Shown: one piece after another, positions 1 through 8,120 of the stretch
Numbering within the stretch: the stretch's first letter is position 1
Layout of the letters: every line of letters begins with the position of its first letter
NCBI GenBank assembly: GCA_950097145.1
Contig: CATNCF010000002.1
Span: 119,468-183,467, forward strand
Length of the DNA stretch: 64,000 bases
DNA from: an uncultured Lachnospiraceae bacterium
GTDB taxonomy: Bacteria > Bacillota > Clostridia > Lachnospirales > Lachnospiraceae
Direction of reading: 5' to 3'
The notes under the pieces: generated by a model
The model's database searches: none
Told to the model about the DNA's origin: nothing
What the model saw: the letters and a program-made list of their open reading frames with translations, nothing else
Translations under genes and position numbers: made by a program

Positions 1-453
1 AGCCATATGCTGCACCTCCAAAACTATTGTCAAATGCCAAATCACTCTCTTCTCAAACGCTGTACTAGGAATCATTCATCGACCCTGTTGTAGAAAAGTA
101 TAACATTCAAGACTGTTGTAGTCAATTTTTAACAAAGGGTTATGGAAACAACATGTAATTGGCATTCCCTGTGAACAGCAGCCATTTTTCCGTCAAAAAA
201 ACCGTCAGGTAAGATCTGCTGTTTTCCTTACGGGATAATGCAAAACCAAAAAACTGATAAAATCCCACCCAAATATTCACCGTCAGAATTATGGTCAAAG
301 TTAATCAAAACCCGCTGAAATCAAGGGCTGGCAGGAATATACCTAAGATTAAAATATTTTATGAATGAATTTTTGCCGGGAATTATTGAAATGACAGGAG
401 AAAAACGGCGGGGCTGGTACAGGCGGTGACTGCCCTGCCGTTTATCAAATACA
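1..453. other. Upstream region without a recognised gene
   Basis: AT-rich stretch in which I recognise no complete gene. Positions 319-429 keep an open plus-strand frame of 36 sense codons ending in a stop at 427-429. Its composition (ending G-E-K-R-R-G-W-Y-R-R) could be the C-terminal remnant of a lost gene, but I cannot name it. The word CTGTTGTAG occurs twice near positions 86 and 111. No convincing promoter was found. A strong hairpin lies at 403-443. Confidence 0.4.
403..443 (+). promoter_or_regulatory. Hairpin immediately upstream of the first gene
   Basis: AAACGGCGGGGC (403-414) pairs with GCCCTGCCGTTT (432-443), a 12-bp stem with one G-U pair and a 17-base loop. It ends 10 bases before the ATG at 454. 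No U-run follows, only TTTATCAAATACA, so it is a poor terminator. No Shine-Dalgarno motif is visible between it and the start codon. It may be the leftover end of a previous gene or a translation-limiting leader. Confidence 0.4.
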
Positions 454-1500
454 ATGAAGAAACTGGATAAGTATATTGTTAGTAAATCATACAGCCTGGA
501 AGATACCATGAAAGCAATTGATGCAAATTCCATGGGTTTTGTCGTGGTATGTGACGGCCCGGAACTTTTTGGCATTGTCACAGACGGAGATATCCGCAGA
601 TATCTTCTGGCAGGCGGTGCCTTAAAGGAAAATATCTGCAGCGCTGTCAACTGCAGGCCGCGTTTTCTATATGAACAAGAGTGCCATCTGGCAGAAACTA
701 TCATGAACCGTGAAAAAATAGCGGCAATTCCAGTAGTCGATAAAAATCATGTACTTTTGGATATCATTTTAAATCAGGAAGACGACGGCAGCAGCAGGGA
801 AAAACTGGATATCCCGCTGGTGATTATGGCAGGCGGGGAAGGAACCCGCCTGCGGCCTTATACGAACATCCTTCCCAAACCTTTGATTCCTGTGGACGGT
901 ATTACGATCACAGAGCAGATTATGAACCGTTTTGGGGCATATGGATGTAATGAAGTTTATATGATTGTCAATTACATGAAAAGTTTCATAAAATCCTATT
1001 TCAAGGAAAAAAAAGTAAACCAGCACATTCATTTTATTGAAGAAACACGTTTCCTTGGGACAGGAGGCGGGCTGAAATACATGAAAGGCAGGGTGGACGG
1101 CACTTTCTTTATGTCAAACTGCGATGTTTTGCTGGACTGCAGCTATTCCGGACTGCTGGAAGCCCATAAAAATAACGGGAACCTGATTACCATGGTATGT
1201 GCAAGAAAAAAGCTGCTGATTCCCTACGGAACAATTGAAATCGGCAGCGGGCAGCAGATCCTTTCAATGAAGGAAAAGCCGGAGATAGAATGCTGTGTTA
1301 ATACGGGAGTGTATGTGATGGAACCGGAATTTCTGGAACTGATACCGGAAGAAGAAAGCATCCATCTGCCACAGCTGATAGAGCTTGCCATGGCCCGGTC
1401 CCAGAAAGCCGGAACCTATATCATTGATGAAAGCCAGTGGATGGACATGGGGCAGATGGAGGAACTGGAGCAGATGAAACATAAAATAGAACAGTTTTAA
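454..1500 (+). CDS. ptmE: CBS-domain nucleotidyltransferase (PtmE-like GlcN-1-P guanylyltransferase)
   Basis: A 348-residue protein with two parts. Residues 1-110 look like a CBS-domain pair (FGIVTDGDIRR, then IAAIPVVDKN). Residues 120-348 are a sugar-phosphate nucleotidyltransferase with the signature AGGEGTRLRPYT followed by LPKPLIPV. This architecture is that of PtmE from Campylobacter jejuni, which makes the GDP-sugar that feeds legionaminic acid synthesis. The nucleotide used cannot be read from sequence, so GDP is inferred from family and context. The next five genes are legionaminic-acid-type genes and are tightly packed behind it. The ATG at 454 is forced by an in-frame stop at 427. 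It has no obvious ribosome binding site and a hairpin just upstream, which is odd for the first gene of an operon. Confidence 0.8.
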   Translation: MKKLDKYIVSKSYSLEDTMKAIDANSMGFVVVCDGPELFGIVTDGDIRRYLLAGGALKENICSAVNCRPRFLYEQECHLAETIMNREKIAAIPVVDKNHVLLDIILNQEDDGSSREKLDIPLVIMAGGEGTRLRPYTNILPKPLIPVDGITITEQIMNRFGAYGCNEVYMIVNYMKSFIKSYFKEKKVNQHIHFIEETRFLGTGGGLKYMKGRVDGTFFMSNCDVLLDCSYSGLLEAHKNNGNLITMVCARKKLLIPYGTIEIGSGQQILSMKEKPEIECCVNTGVYVMEPEFLELIPEEESIHLPQLIELAMARSQKAGTYIIDESQWMDMGQMEELEQMKHKIEQF

Positions 1501-1512
1501 GGGACAGCGTTT

Positions 1513-2130
1513 ATGGAGCAGATTATTCTGGTAGGATGCGGCGGGCATGCCGCCAGCGTGATGGACAGCATTATGCAGCAGGGCAGATATCAAATTGCCG
1601 GATTTATTGAGCGCGAAAAACCAGGTGGGGACGGCCCGGGAGGGATTCCCATCATTGGGTCAGATCAGGATTTAAAGCAGGTTTATGATTCCGGCATCCG
1701 CACTGCTTTTGTTACAGTGGGGTGCCTGGGAAGGGGAAGCGTGCGTGAAAGGCTTTACGGCAGCCTAAAGCAGATTGGCTATGAGATTCCCGCAGTGATA
1801 GACCCTTCCGCTGTGCTGGCACGTGGCGTGCATATAGGGGAAGGCACTTACGTGGGGAAATGCGCGGTCATTAATACAGGGGCAGAAATTGGAAGAATGT
1901 GCATCATCAATACGGGAGCTGTAGTGGAACACGGCTGCTCTGTGGGGGATTTTTCCCATGTGGCAGTGGGAAGCGTGCTGTGCGGCGGGGTGAAAACCGG
2001 CAGGGATGTGCTTGTGGGCGCGGGAGCTGTAGTGATACAGGGCATCTGCATCGGCACAGGGGCCATTGTAGGCGCAGGCGTGACCGTAAGGCATGATGTG
2101 GAAACGGGGCAGACATACTATGGAAAATAA
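1513..2130 (+). CDS. legH: Sugar O/N-acetyltransferase, PglD/LegH/NeuD family
   Basis: A 205-residue protein. The N-terminus is a small Rossmann-like domain (VGCGGHAASV) and residues 90-205 form hexapeptide repeats of the left-handed beta-helix type (for example VHIGEGTYVGKCAVINTGA). Members of this family acetylate the 4-amino group of UDP- or GDP-linked diamino sugars (PglD, LegH), and NeuD relatives act on sialic acids. Lying between the nucleotidyltransferase and neuB-like genes, it most likely acetylates the intermediate of the legionaminic acid route. It starts 12 bases after the previous stop and its end overlaps the next gene by 11 bases. The exact acceptor position is inferred. Confidence 0.82.
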   Translation: MEQIILVGCGGHAASVMDSIMQQGRYQIAGFIEREKPGGDGPGGIPIIGSDQDLKQVYDSGIRTAFVTVGCLGRGSVRERLYGSLKQIGYEIPAVIDPSAVLARGVHIGEGTYVGKCAVINTGAEIGRMCIINTGAVVEHGCSVGDFSHVAVGSVLCGGVKTGRDVLVGAGAVVIQGICIGTGAIVGAGVTVRHDVETGQTYYGK

Positions 2131-3139
2131 GAAACGGGTTATCCTTATCGCAGAGGCAGGCGTGAACCATAATGGAAGCCTGGAAACTGCAAAAAAAATG
2201 GCAGAAGCGGCAAAGAAGGCAGGGGCAGATTATGTAAAATTCCAGACCTTTGTCCCCCGGGAACTGGTCACGGCAGGAGCCGGAACAGCTTCCTACCAGA
2301 AGGAAACGGACGGAGCCTCCTCCCAGCTGGAACTGCTTGGGCGACTGGCGCTGCCGGAGAACGCATTCCGGAAGCTGGAGCAATGCTGCAGGCAGCTTGG
2401 CATAGGTTTCCTGTCAACGCCCTTTGACTTTCCGAGCATGGATTTTCTGTCTTCCCTCAGCATGGATTACTGGAAAGTGCCTTCCGGGGAACTTACAAAC
2501 CTTCCATATTTAGAGAGAATAGGGAGGACCAGGAAGAGGGTCCTGCTTTCCACAGGAATGGGTGAAATGGATGAGATACGGGATGCCGTAGGCATACTGG
2601 AAGAAAACGGCGCGCCGGAAATCACGCTGCTTCACTGCACCACACAGTACCCGGCGCCCTATGCAGACGTGAACCTTCTGGCAATGAAGCAGATGGAAAC
2701 AGCATTTCATAAAAAAACAGGATATTCCGACCACACCCTGGGGATAGAAATCCCCATTGCAGCGGCAGCCCTGGGGGCACGGGTGATCGAAAAGCACTTT
2801 ACCCTGGACCGGGGCATGAAAGGGCCGGACCACAGGGCAAGCCTTGAGCCGGAAGAGCTGGCCGCAATGGCGGCGGCAGTCAGGAATATAGAAGCAGCCC
2901 TGGGGGATGGGGCAAAAAGAAGGACGGAATCTGAAGAAAGCAACCTGCATGCTGCCAGGAAAAGCATTGTGGCAGCGAAAGGAATCAAGGCAGGGGAGAT
3001 TTTTACAGAGGAGAACCTTTCCGTAAAGAGGCCCGGGGAGGGGATATCGCCGATGGAATGGCACAGGGTGCTTGGGAAACGGTCGGGCAGGGATTATAAA
3101 CAGGATGAACTGATACAGAGGGATTGGGCAGATGCATAG
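2120..3139 (+). CDS. legI: N-acetylneuraminate/legionaminate synthase (NeuB/LegI)
   Basis: A 339-residue NeuB-family enzyme that condenses phosphoenolpyruvate with an N-acetylhexosamine to a nine-carbon nonulosonic acid. The start shows the family signature AEAGVNHNGSLETAKKM, followed by VKFQTF. The TIM barrel runs to about residue 270, and a C-terminal SAF (antifreeze-like) domain starts near HAARKSIVAAKGI. The ATG at 2120 (MENKKRV) is preferred over one at 2093 because it aligns with family starts. It overlaps legH by 11 bases and legG by 8. Substrate choice (ManNAc against a diacetamido sugar) is not visible, but adjacent LegB-, LegH- and LegG-like genes point to the diacetamido substrate and so to legionaminic acid. 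Confidence 0.9.
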   Translation: MENKKRVILIAEAGVNHNGSLETAKKMAEAAKKAGADYVKFQTFVPRELVTAGAGTASYQKETDGASSQLELLGRLALPENAFRKLEQCCRQLGIGFLSTPFDFPSMDFLSSLSMDYWKVPSGELTNLPYLERIGRTRKRVLLSTGMGEMDEIRDAVGILEENGAPEITLLHCTTQYPAPYADVNLLAMKQMETAFHKKTGYSDHTLGIEIPIAAAALGARVIEKHFTLDRGMKGPDHRASLEPEELAAMAAAVRNIEAALGDGAKRRTESEESNLHAARKSIVAAKGIKAGEIFTEENLSVKRPGEGISPMEWHRVLGKRSGRDYKQDELIQRDWADA

Positions 3140-4292
3140 AATAGGCGTGGTTACAGGAACCAGGGCGGAATACGGGCTGTTAAAGCCGCTGATGCAAAAG
3201 ATTGAACAGGACAGCCAGCTTGAACTTTACCTGGTTGTGACAGGGGCCCACTTAGAGCAGCGGTTTGGATATACCTGCAGGGAGATAGAAGCAGACGGTT
3301 TCCGGATAAACTGGAAAGCCGATATGGACTTATCTTCTGACACAGCAGGCGGAATCTGCCACTCTGTGGGAAAAGAAATGGAAGGGCTGGCAGGGGCATT
3401 TGATAAGGCCGGCATAGACCTTCTGATCCTATTGGGAGACAGGTATGAGACACTGGCAGCGGCGCTGGCAGCGTCTTTATTCCATATCCCGGTTGCCCAC
3501 ATCCACGGGGGAGAAGCCACGGAAGGCGCCATGGACGATGCCTTCCGCCATGCCATTACGAAACTGAGCTGCCTGCATTTTGCGGCAGCAGAGGAATATA
3601 AGAGACGCATCATACAGATGGGGGAACAGCCCGAACAAGTGCACAATACAGGAGCCATCGGGGTGGAAAACATCCGCTGCATGGAGCTGGTGGGAAAACA
3701 GCAGCTGGCAAAGAAGTTTACAGGCTTATTTTTGGGAAAATATATTATGGTGACTTACCATCCGGCCACCCTGGACGGCCGGCCGGTGCAGGAACAGATG
3801 CAGGAGCTTCTTGCGGTGTTTCTGGAAAACCCGGAATATAACTATATTTTCACCTATGCCAATGCAGATCATGGAGGAGCGGCAGTCAATAAAATGATAG
3901 ACAGGTTTGTAAAAGAAAACCCCAATGCCGCTGCGTTCAAGTCCATGGGGCAGGCTGGGTATTTAAGCGCCTTAAAAGGGGCGTGGGCAGTGGCTGGAAA
4001 TTCTTCCAGCGGGATTATAGAGGCTCCTTCCTTCCATATCCCCACCATAGATATCGGGGACAGGCAGAAAGGAAGAATCTGCGGAGAATCTGTCATCCAC
4101 TGCGGCAGCAGTGCACAGGAAATACGGAAAGCGTTCCAAAAGGCGGCAGATCCCGGATTTCGCAGAACATGCCAAAACTGCAGGAATCCGTATGAGGGCG
4201 GGAATACCAGCGTCATGATTCTTGAGGAAATAAAAAAGGAATTGGAACAAGGAATCAGCCTGCGGAAAAAATTTTACGATATGAGGTTTTAG
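3132..4292 (+). CDS. legG: NDP-hydrolysing 2-epimerase (NeuC/LegG)
   Basis: A 386-residue protein of the NeuC/LegG family: UDP- or GDP-N-acetylhexosamine 2-epimerase with loss of the nucleotide, yielding the substrate of the NeuB-type synthase. It shows GTRAEYGLLKPLM at the N-terminus, HIHGGEATEGAMDDAFRH near residue 120, and AGNSSSGIIEAPSF near residue 280, all diagnostic of this family. It has full length and overlaps the synthase gene by 8 bases, so the two enzymes are translationally coupled. In C. jejuni LegG acts on a GDP-diacetamido sugar. That is the likely reaction here given the PtmE-like gene, but sequence alone does not separate it from NeuC. Confidence 0.88.
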   Translation: MHRIGVVTGTRAEYGLLKPLMQKIEQDSQLELYLVVTGAHLEQRFGYTCREIEADGFRINWKADMDLSSDTAGGICHSVGKEMEGLAGAFDKAGIDLLILLGDRYETLAAALAASLFHIPVAHIHGGEATEGAMDDAFRHAITKLSCLHFAAAEEYKRRIIQMGEQPEQVHNTGAIGVENIRCMELVGKQQLAKKFTGLFLGKYIMVTYHPATLDGRPVQEQMQELLAVFLENPEYNYIFTYANADHGGAAVNKMIDRFVKENPNAAAFKSMGQAGYLSALKGAWAVAGNSSSGIIEAPSFHIPTIDIGDRQKGRICGESVIHCGSSAQEIRKAFQKAADPGFRRTCQNCRNPYEGGNTSVMILEEIKKELEQGISLRKKFYDMRF

Positions 4293-4293
4293 G

Positions 4294-5274
4294 ATGAAAA
4301 AAGTATTAGTTACCGGGGCGGACGGGTTTATCGGAAGCCACCTAGCAGAAAGTTTATTGGAAAAAGGCTATGACGTCAGGGCGTTTGTATATTACAACTC
4401 CTTCGGGAACTGGGGCTGGCTGGACACGCTGCCCAGAGAAAAGCGGAACAGCATTGAAATCTTTGCCGGAGACATCCGGGATCCCAACGGGGTGCGGACG
4501 GCAATGAAAGGGGCCGCCCAGGTATTCCACTTGGCCGCCCTGATTGCCATTCCTTTCAGCTACCATTCCCCGGATTCTTATGTGGACACCAATATAAAAG
4601 GAACCCTGAATGTGCTGCAGGCGGCAAGGGAGCTGGAAACAGAAAAGATCATGGTGACGTCTACCTCGGAAGTATACGGGACCGCCCAGTATGTCCCCAT
4701 AGACGAAAAGCACCCCTTCCAGGGCCAGTCCCCCTATTCGGCAACGAAAATCGGAGCGGACAGGCTGGCGGAGAGCTTTTACCGGAGTTTCGGCCTGCCG
4801 GTTTCCATTGTAAGGCCCTTTAATACTTACGGCCCCAGGCAGTCGGCCAGGGCAGTGATCCCAACGATTATTTCCCAGCTCCTGGCAGGGAAGGAAGAGA
4901 TCCGGCTTGGCTCCCTGACGCCTACCAGAGACTTTAACTATGTAAAAGACACAGCGGCAGGCTTCATCGCCATTGCTGAGTCGGAACGTACCATTGGAGA
5001 GGAAATCAATATCGCCACGGGCCGGGAACTATCCATTGGAGACCTGGCAGGAACCATCATCCGCCAGATTAATCCCAAAGCAGAAATTGTCTGTGAACAG
5101 CAGCGCCTAAGACCTGAAAAAAGCGAAGTCAGCCGTCTTTTGGGCAGCAATGCCAAAATAAAGGAACTGACAGACTGGAAACAGCAGTACACCTTTGAAC
5201 AGGGGATTGCGGAAACCATCGCCTGGATGCGTGAAAATATGGGGCGGTACAAGGCAGATATTTATAACTTATAA
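4294..5274 (+). CDS. legB: NAD-dependent nucleotide-sugar 4,6-dehydratase (LegB-like SDR)
   Basis: A 326-residue extended SDR. GADGFIGSHLAESLL near residue 8 is the dinucleotide-binding loop. The catalytic triad region reads TSTSEVYG and PYSATK (YxxxK intact), followed by RPFNTYGPRQSARAVIP, typical of 4,6-dehydratases such as LegB/PglF-like enzymes. It should make the 4-keto-6-deoxy sugar that an aminotransferase (LegC) then aminates. No LegC-type DegT aminotransferase follows, and none with a catalytic lysine exists in the window. The gene lies two bases after legG and is the last gene of the GC-richer block. Base composition changes abruptly after its stop. Confidence 0.85.
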   Translation: MKKVLVTGADGFIGSHLAESLLEKGYDVRAFVYYNSFGNWGWLDTLPREKRNSIEIFAGDIRDPNGVRTAMKGAAQVFHLAALIAIPFSYHSPDSYVDTNIKGTLNVLQAARELETEKIMVTSTSEVYGTAQYVPIDEKHPFQGQSPYSATKIGADRLAESFYRSFGLPVSIVRPFNTYGPRQSARAVIPTIISQLLAGKEEIRLGSLTPTRDFNYVKDTAAGFIAIAESERTIGEEINIATGRELSIGDLAGTIIRQINPKAEIVCEQQRLRPEKSEVSRLLGSNAKIKELTDWKQQYTFEQGIAETIAWMRENMGRYKADIYNL

Positions 5275-5281
5275 AACATAC

Positions 5282-5371
5282 CTAGTACTCTATACGGACA
5301 GAAACTAGAATTGTGAACTACCTGTTTCGCACTATTGGGTTTTTAAAATTTCTGTCAGGATGTAGTACTAG
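5282..5371. repeat. 90-bp element with 23-bp imperfect inverted ends
   Basis: CTAGTACTCTATACGGACAGAAA-type sequence at 5282-5304 is repeated in inverted orientation at 5349-5371, matching at 19 of 23 positions, with about 44 bases between. The outer 8 bases (CTAGTACT and AGTACTAG) and inner 7 (ACAGAAA and TTTCTGT) are perfect. I see no target-site duplication. It could be a MITE or insertion-sequence remnant, or a large hairpin that ends the upstream transcript. It sits exactly where base composition changes. Confidence 0.55.
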
Positions 5372-5422
5372 AAAGAGGCATTGACAGTATATCGTTTTTC
5401 AAAAAAATGGGGCTTGATAAAA

Positions 5423-6400
5423 ATGGAAACAGCATTACTCATTATAGGCTTAGGCTCTATGGGACAGAGACGCATCCGGATATTAAAAACCTTATATCCT
5501 GGGTATAGGATTGTTGGTATTGATAAGAATCAGACAAGGGCAGAGAAGGTAAAACGAGAATATGGGATACAGATTTACAGTGATTTATCAAATGTTGAAA
5601 TGCCCATTTATGCAGTATTTATTTGCACGTCGCCAGATTCTCACCCGTTGTTGATCCGCATATGCCTCCAGAATGGCTGGCATGTATTTTGTGAAATTAA
5701 TCTGCTCAGTACAGATTATGAGAAAAATATAAAATTAGCAGAATCTCAAAAGAAAACATTGTTCTTGTCCTCCACGCCGCTGTATAAGGAAGACATACAA
5801 TATATCATGCAGAAAGCCCAGGAGAATAGGGACAAAAAAATCTATTCTTATCATGTGGGGCAGTATCTGAAAGACTGGCACCCCTGGGATAAACTGGAGG
5901 ATTTTTTTGTTAGTAAACGGGCTACGAACGGCTGCAGGGAACTAATGGCAATTGAGCTTCCCTGGATCACAGCGGCTTTTGGGAAAATCCAAAGCACTGC
6001 TGTTAAAAAAGGAAATTTTTCACATTTAGACATTGGGTTCCCGGATACCTATCTGATACAGACGATCCATACAGACGGGACAATGGGAAATATTATCATT
6101 GATGTGGTTTCCCGCAAAGCAGTCCGGAAACTTGAAGTCTACAATGACAGCATGTATCTTTCCTGGGAGGGAACTCCTGATTCCCTGGTAGAAAAAGACA
6201 TTCAAAACGGAAAAGAATATCCAGTAGTTTTTGACGATTATATCCATGACGAACGGTATGGCGCATTTATTAATGAAGCCGCTTATGGAAAAGAAGTTGA
6301 AGAATTTTTTGCGGTTATCAAAGGCAAAAAAGCGCTGTATAGTTTTGCCGAAGATCAGGAAATCATCAAATTAATAGATACAATTGAGGAATCATTATGA
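5423..6400 (+). CDS. Gfo/Idh/MocA-family protein with altered active-site motif
   Basis: A 325-residue protein with a Rossmann NAD-binding N-terminus (IGLGSMGQRR) and a MocA-type C-terminal domain. The conserved EKP motif, whose lysine contacts substrate and nicotinamide, is replaced: the text around residue 95 reads HVFCEINLL. The ATG at 5423 is chosen because it places the Rossmann loop at the very N-terminus. A TTG at 5381 would add 14 non-family residues. The gene overlaps the next, a second Gfo/Idh/MocA protein, by four bases (ATGA), so the two may form a heteromer. Gfo/Idh proteins recur in nonulosonic acid clusters as oxidoreductases of sugar intermediates. The specific reaction is unknown. 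Confidence 0.75.
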   Translation: METALLIIGLGSMGQRRIRILKTLYPGYRIVGIDKNQTRAEKVKREYGIQIYSDLSNVEMPIYAVFICTSPDSHPLLIRICLQNGWHVFCEINLLSTDYEKNIKLAESQKKTLFLSSTPLYKEDIQYIMQKAQENRDKKIYSYHVGQYLKDWHPWDKLEDFFVSKRATNGCRELMAIELPWITAAFGKIQSTAVKKGNFSHLDIGFPDTYLIQTIHTDGTMGNIIIDVVSRKAVRKLEVYNDSMYLSWEGTPDSLVEKDIQNGKEYPVVFDDYIHDERYGAFINEAAYGKEVEEFFAVIKGKKALYSFAEDQEIIKLIDTIEESL

Positions 6401-7335
6401 AAATCTGCATCGTTGGTCTGGGCTCCATTGGGCAGCGCCATGTAAGCAACATCAAGAAAGTTTTGTCTGAATATGATATTAATTTTTCAATAGACGCCTT
6501 GCGCATCAAAGGGGGAAAGCTGGACAGCAGGATAGATGATGCAATTTCAAATATCTATCATTCCTTTGAAGGGCTTCCAGATGATTATGATGTCATTTTC
6601 ATTACCAATCCTACGGCATTCCACTATGATACCGTAAAAAAACTGCTGGGAAAAACAAAGCATATGTTTATTGAAAAACCGGTATTTGAACAGTACCACG
6701 GTCTGGAAGGTTTACCCCTGCAGGAAAATGGTGTGTATTATGTGGCTTGTCCCTTACGGCATAAAAAAGTAATTGCATATGCAAAAAATCTTATTGAGCA
6801 GGGAGAACAGATTTATTCTGTAAGAGCCGTATCATCTTCCTACCTGCCGGATTGGAGGAAGAATATAGATTACAGGACCGTGTACAGCGCCCGGAAAGAA
6901 CTTGGCGGAGGCGTGGAATTAGATTTAATCCATGAGTGGGATTACATTACATATTTATTTGGCATGCCTCAAAAAATGTTCAAATTTGCCGCACACTGTT
7001 CTGATTTAGAAACGGATACAAATGACATTGCAGTTTATATTGCAAAATATGCGGATAAAACAGCAGAACTGCATTTGGATTACTTTGGGGCAGAAACCGT
7101 CAGGCTGCTGGAACTATTCGGAAGCCGTAAGAAATATATCATTGATATCGTGCGTAATACGATTAATATCGTATCTGCAGATAAGGAAGAACTGCAGATA
7201 GATTTTGGCGAAGATGATTTCTACCTGTCTGAACTACAGTATTTTTTTCATTGCATTCAGCATCAGAAAAAAAGTTTTAACGAGATTGACAGAGCGAATT
7301 TTTTAATAAAATTTGTATTGGAGGATCGGAATTGA
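6397..7335 (+). CDS. Gfo/Idh/MocA-family oxidoreductase
   Basis: A 312-residue NAD(P)-dependent oxidoreductase-like protein. The N-terminal loop is VGLGSIGQRHV and the active-site motif is intact (MFIEKPVF near residue 92), unlike its upstream neighbour. The C-terminal half carries family features such as GGGVELDLIHEWDYI, which supplies the conserved DxxxH-type residues. The start overlaps the previous stop (ATGA), and the end overlaps the CMP-sugar synthetase by four bases, so it is co-translated with the legionaminic-type pathway. A role in oxidising or reducing a pathway intermediate, or in a side modification of the nonulosonic acid, is inferred. Confidence 0.82.
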   Translation: MKICIVGLGSIGQRHVSNIKKVLSEYDINFSIDALRIKGGKLDSRIDDAISNIYHSFEGLPDDYDVIFITNPTAFHYDTVKKLLGKTKHMFIEKPVFEQYHGLEGLPLQENGVYYVACPLRHKKVIAYAKNLIEQGEQIYSVRAVSSSYLPDWRKNIDYRTVYSARKELGGGVELDLIHEWDYITYLFGMPQKMFKFAAHCSDLETDTNDIAVYIAKYADKTAELHLDYFGAETVRLLELFGSRKKYIIDIVRNTINIVSADKEELQIDFGEDDFYLSELQYFFHCIQHQKKSFNEIDRANFLIKFVLEDRN

Positions 7336-8099
7336 ATATTTTATTTACCATATGCGCAAGGGCAGGCTCCAAGGGGGTAAAAGGGAAAAACACACGGCTG
7401 CTGTGCGGAAGACCGCTGGCATATTATACAATAGCAGCTTTTGAAGAATATAAAATAAAATATCCAGACACACAGAAAATCTCCCTTGCAGTCAATACGG
7501 ACAGTGAATTATTGAACGAACAAATAAACCACACCGGCATAGAATATTTGTCTGTAGAAAGGAAAGATTCCCTGGCTGGGGACATTGTTGCCAAAAAGGA
7601 TGTAATTAAAGACACGCTGAAGGAAGCAGAGCAATTAAGTAATGTGGAATATGATATCGTTGTGGATTTAGATTTAACCTCACCCTTACGGGCAGCGGAG
7701 GATATTAAGGGAACGATCCAGGCGCTTCTGGAGGATGAGGGTGCAGATATTGCGTACACAGTGGTTGAATCCCGGCGTTCCCCATATTTTAACATGGTGT
7801 CTAAAAATGAAAACGGTTATTACTCAACGGTAATAGCGTCTGAATTTGTTGCCAGGCAGCAGGTTCCAGCCTGCTATGAAATGAACGCCTCTATCTATGC
7901 GTATCGCAGGGATTATTTGTTAAGCAGCCGGCTCAATGAACGGAATGCAAAAATATGGGTTATGAAAGATACCGGAATCTTGGACATAGACAGTGAACAC
8001 GATTTGAAGTTCATGGAACTAACTGCAGATTATGTATGGTCTAATGATACCGCTTACCTGTCTGTCAAGAAAAGAGCAGAAACGTATACCATAATCTGA
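7332..8099 (+). CDS. legF: CMP-nonulosonic acid synthetase (CMP-legionaminate synthase)
   Basis: A 255-residue cytidylyltransferase that activates the nonulosonic acid as its CMP sugar. Diagnostic motifs are ARAGSKGVKGKNTRLL at residues 8-23 and DLDLTSPLRAAEDI near residue 115. The length is near the family norm. Translation begins at a TTG (7332) preceded by GGAGGATCGGA and overlapping the previous stop. With the NeuB-, NeuC-, LegB- and LegH-type genes upstream, legionaminic or a related diacetamido nonulosonic acid is the expected substrate. Sequence does not exclude NeuAc or pseudaminate. Confidence 0.87.
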   Translation: MNILFTICARAGSKGVKGKNTRLLCGRPLAYYTIAAFEEYKIKYPDTQKISLAVNTDSELLNEQINHTGIEYLSVERKDSLAGDIVAKKDVIKDTLKEAEQLSNVEYDIVVDLDLTSPLRAAEDIKGTIQALLEDEGADIAYTVVESRRSPYFNMVSKNENGYYSTVIASEFVARQQVPACYEMNASIYAYRRDYLLSSRLNERNAKIWVMKDTGILDIDSEHDLKFMELTADYVWSNDTAYLSVKKRAETYTII

Positions 8100-8120
8100 A
8101 ATAGTTATTTGGAGAAAAAA

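Noticed and set aside
2510..3064. Minus-strand open frame (184 codons) inside legI
   Set aside because: Antisense shadow of a clear NeuB-family gene; Cys-, Arg- and His-rich with no recognisable domain.
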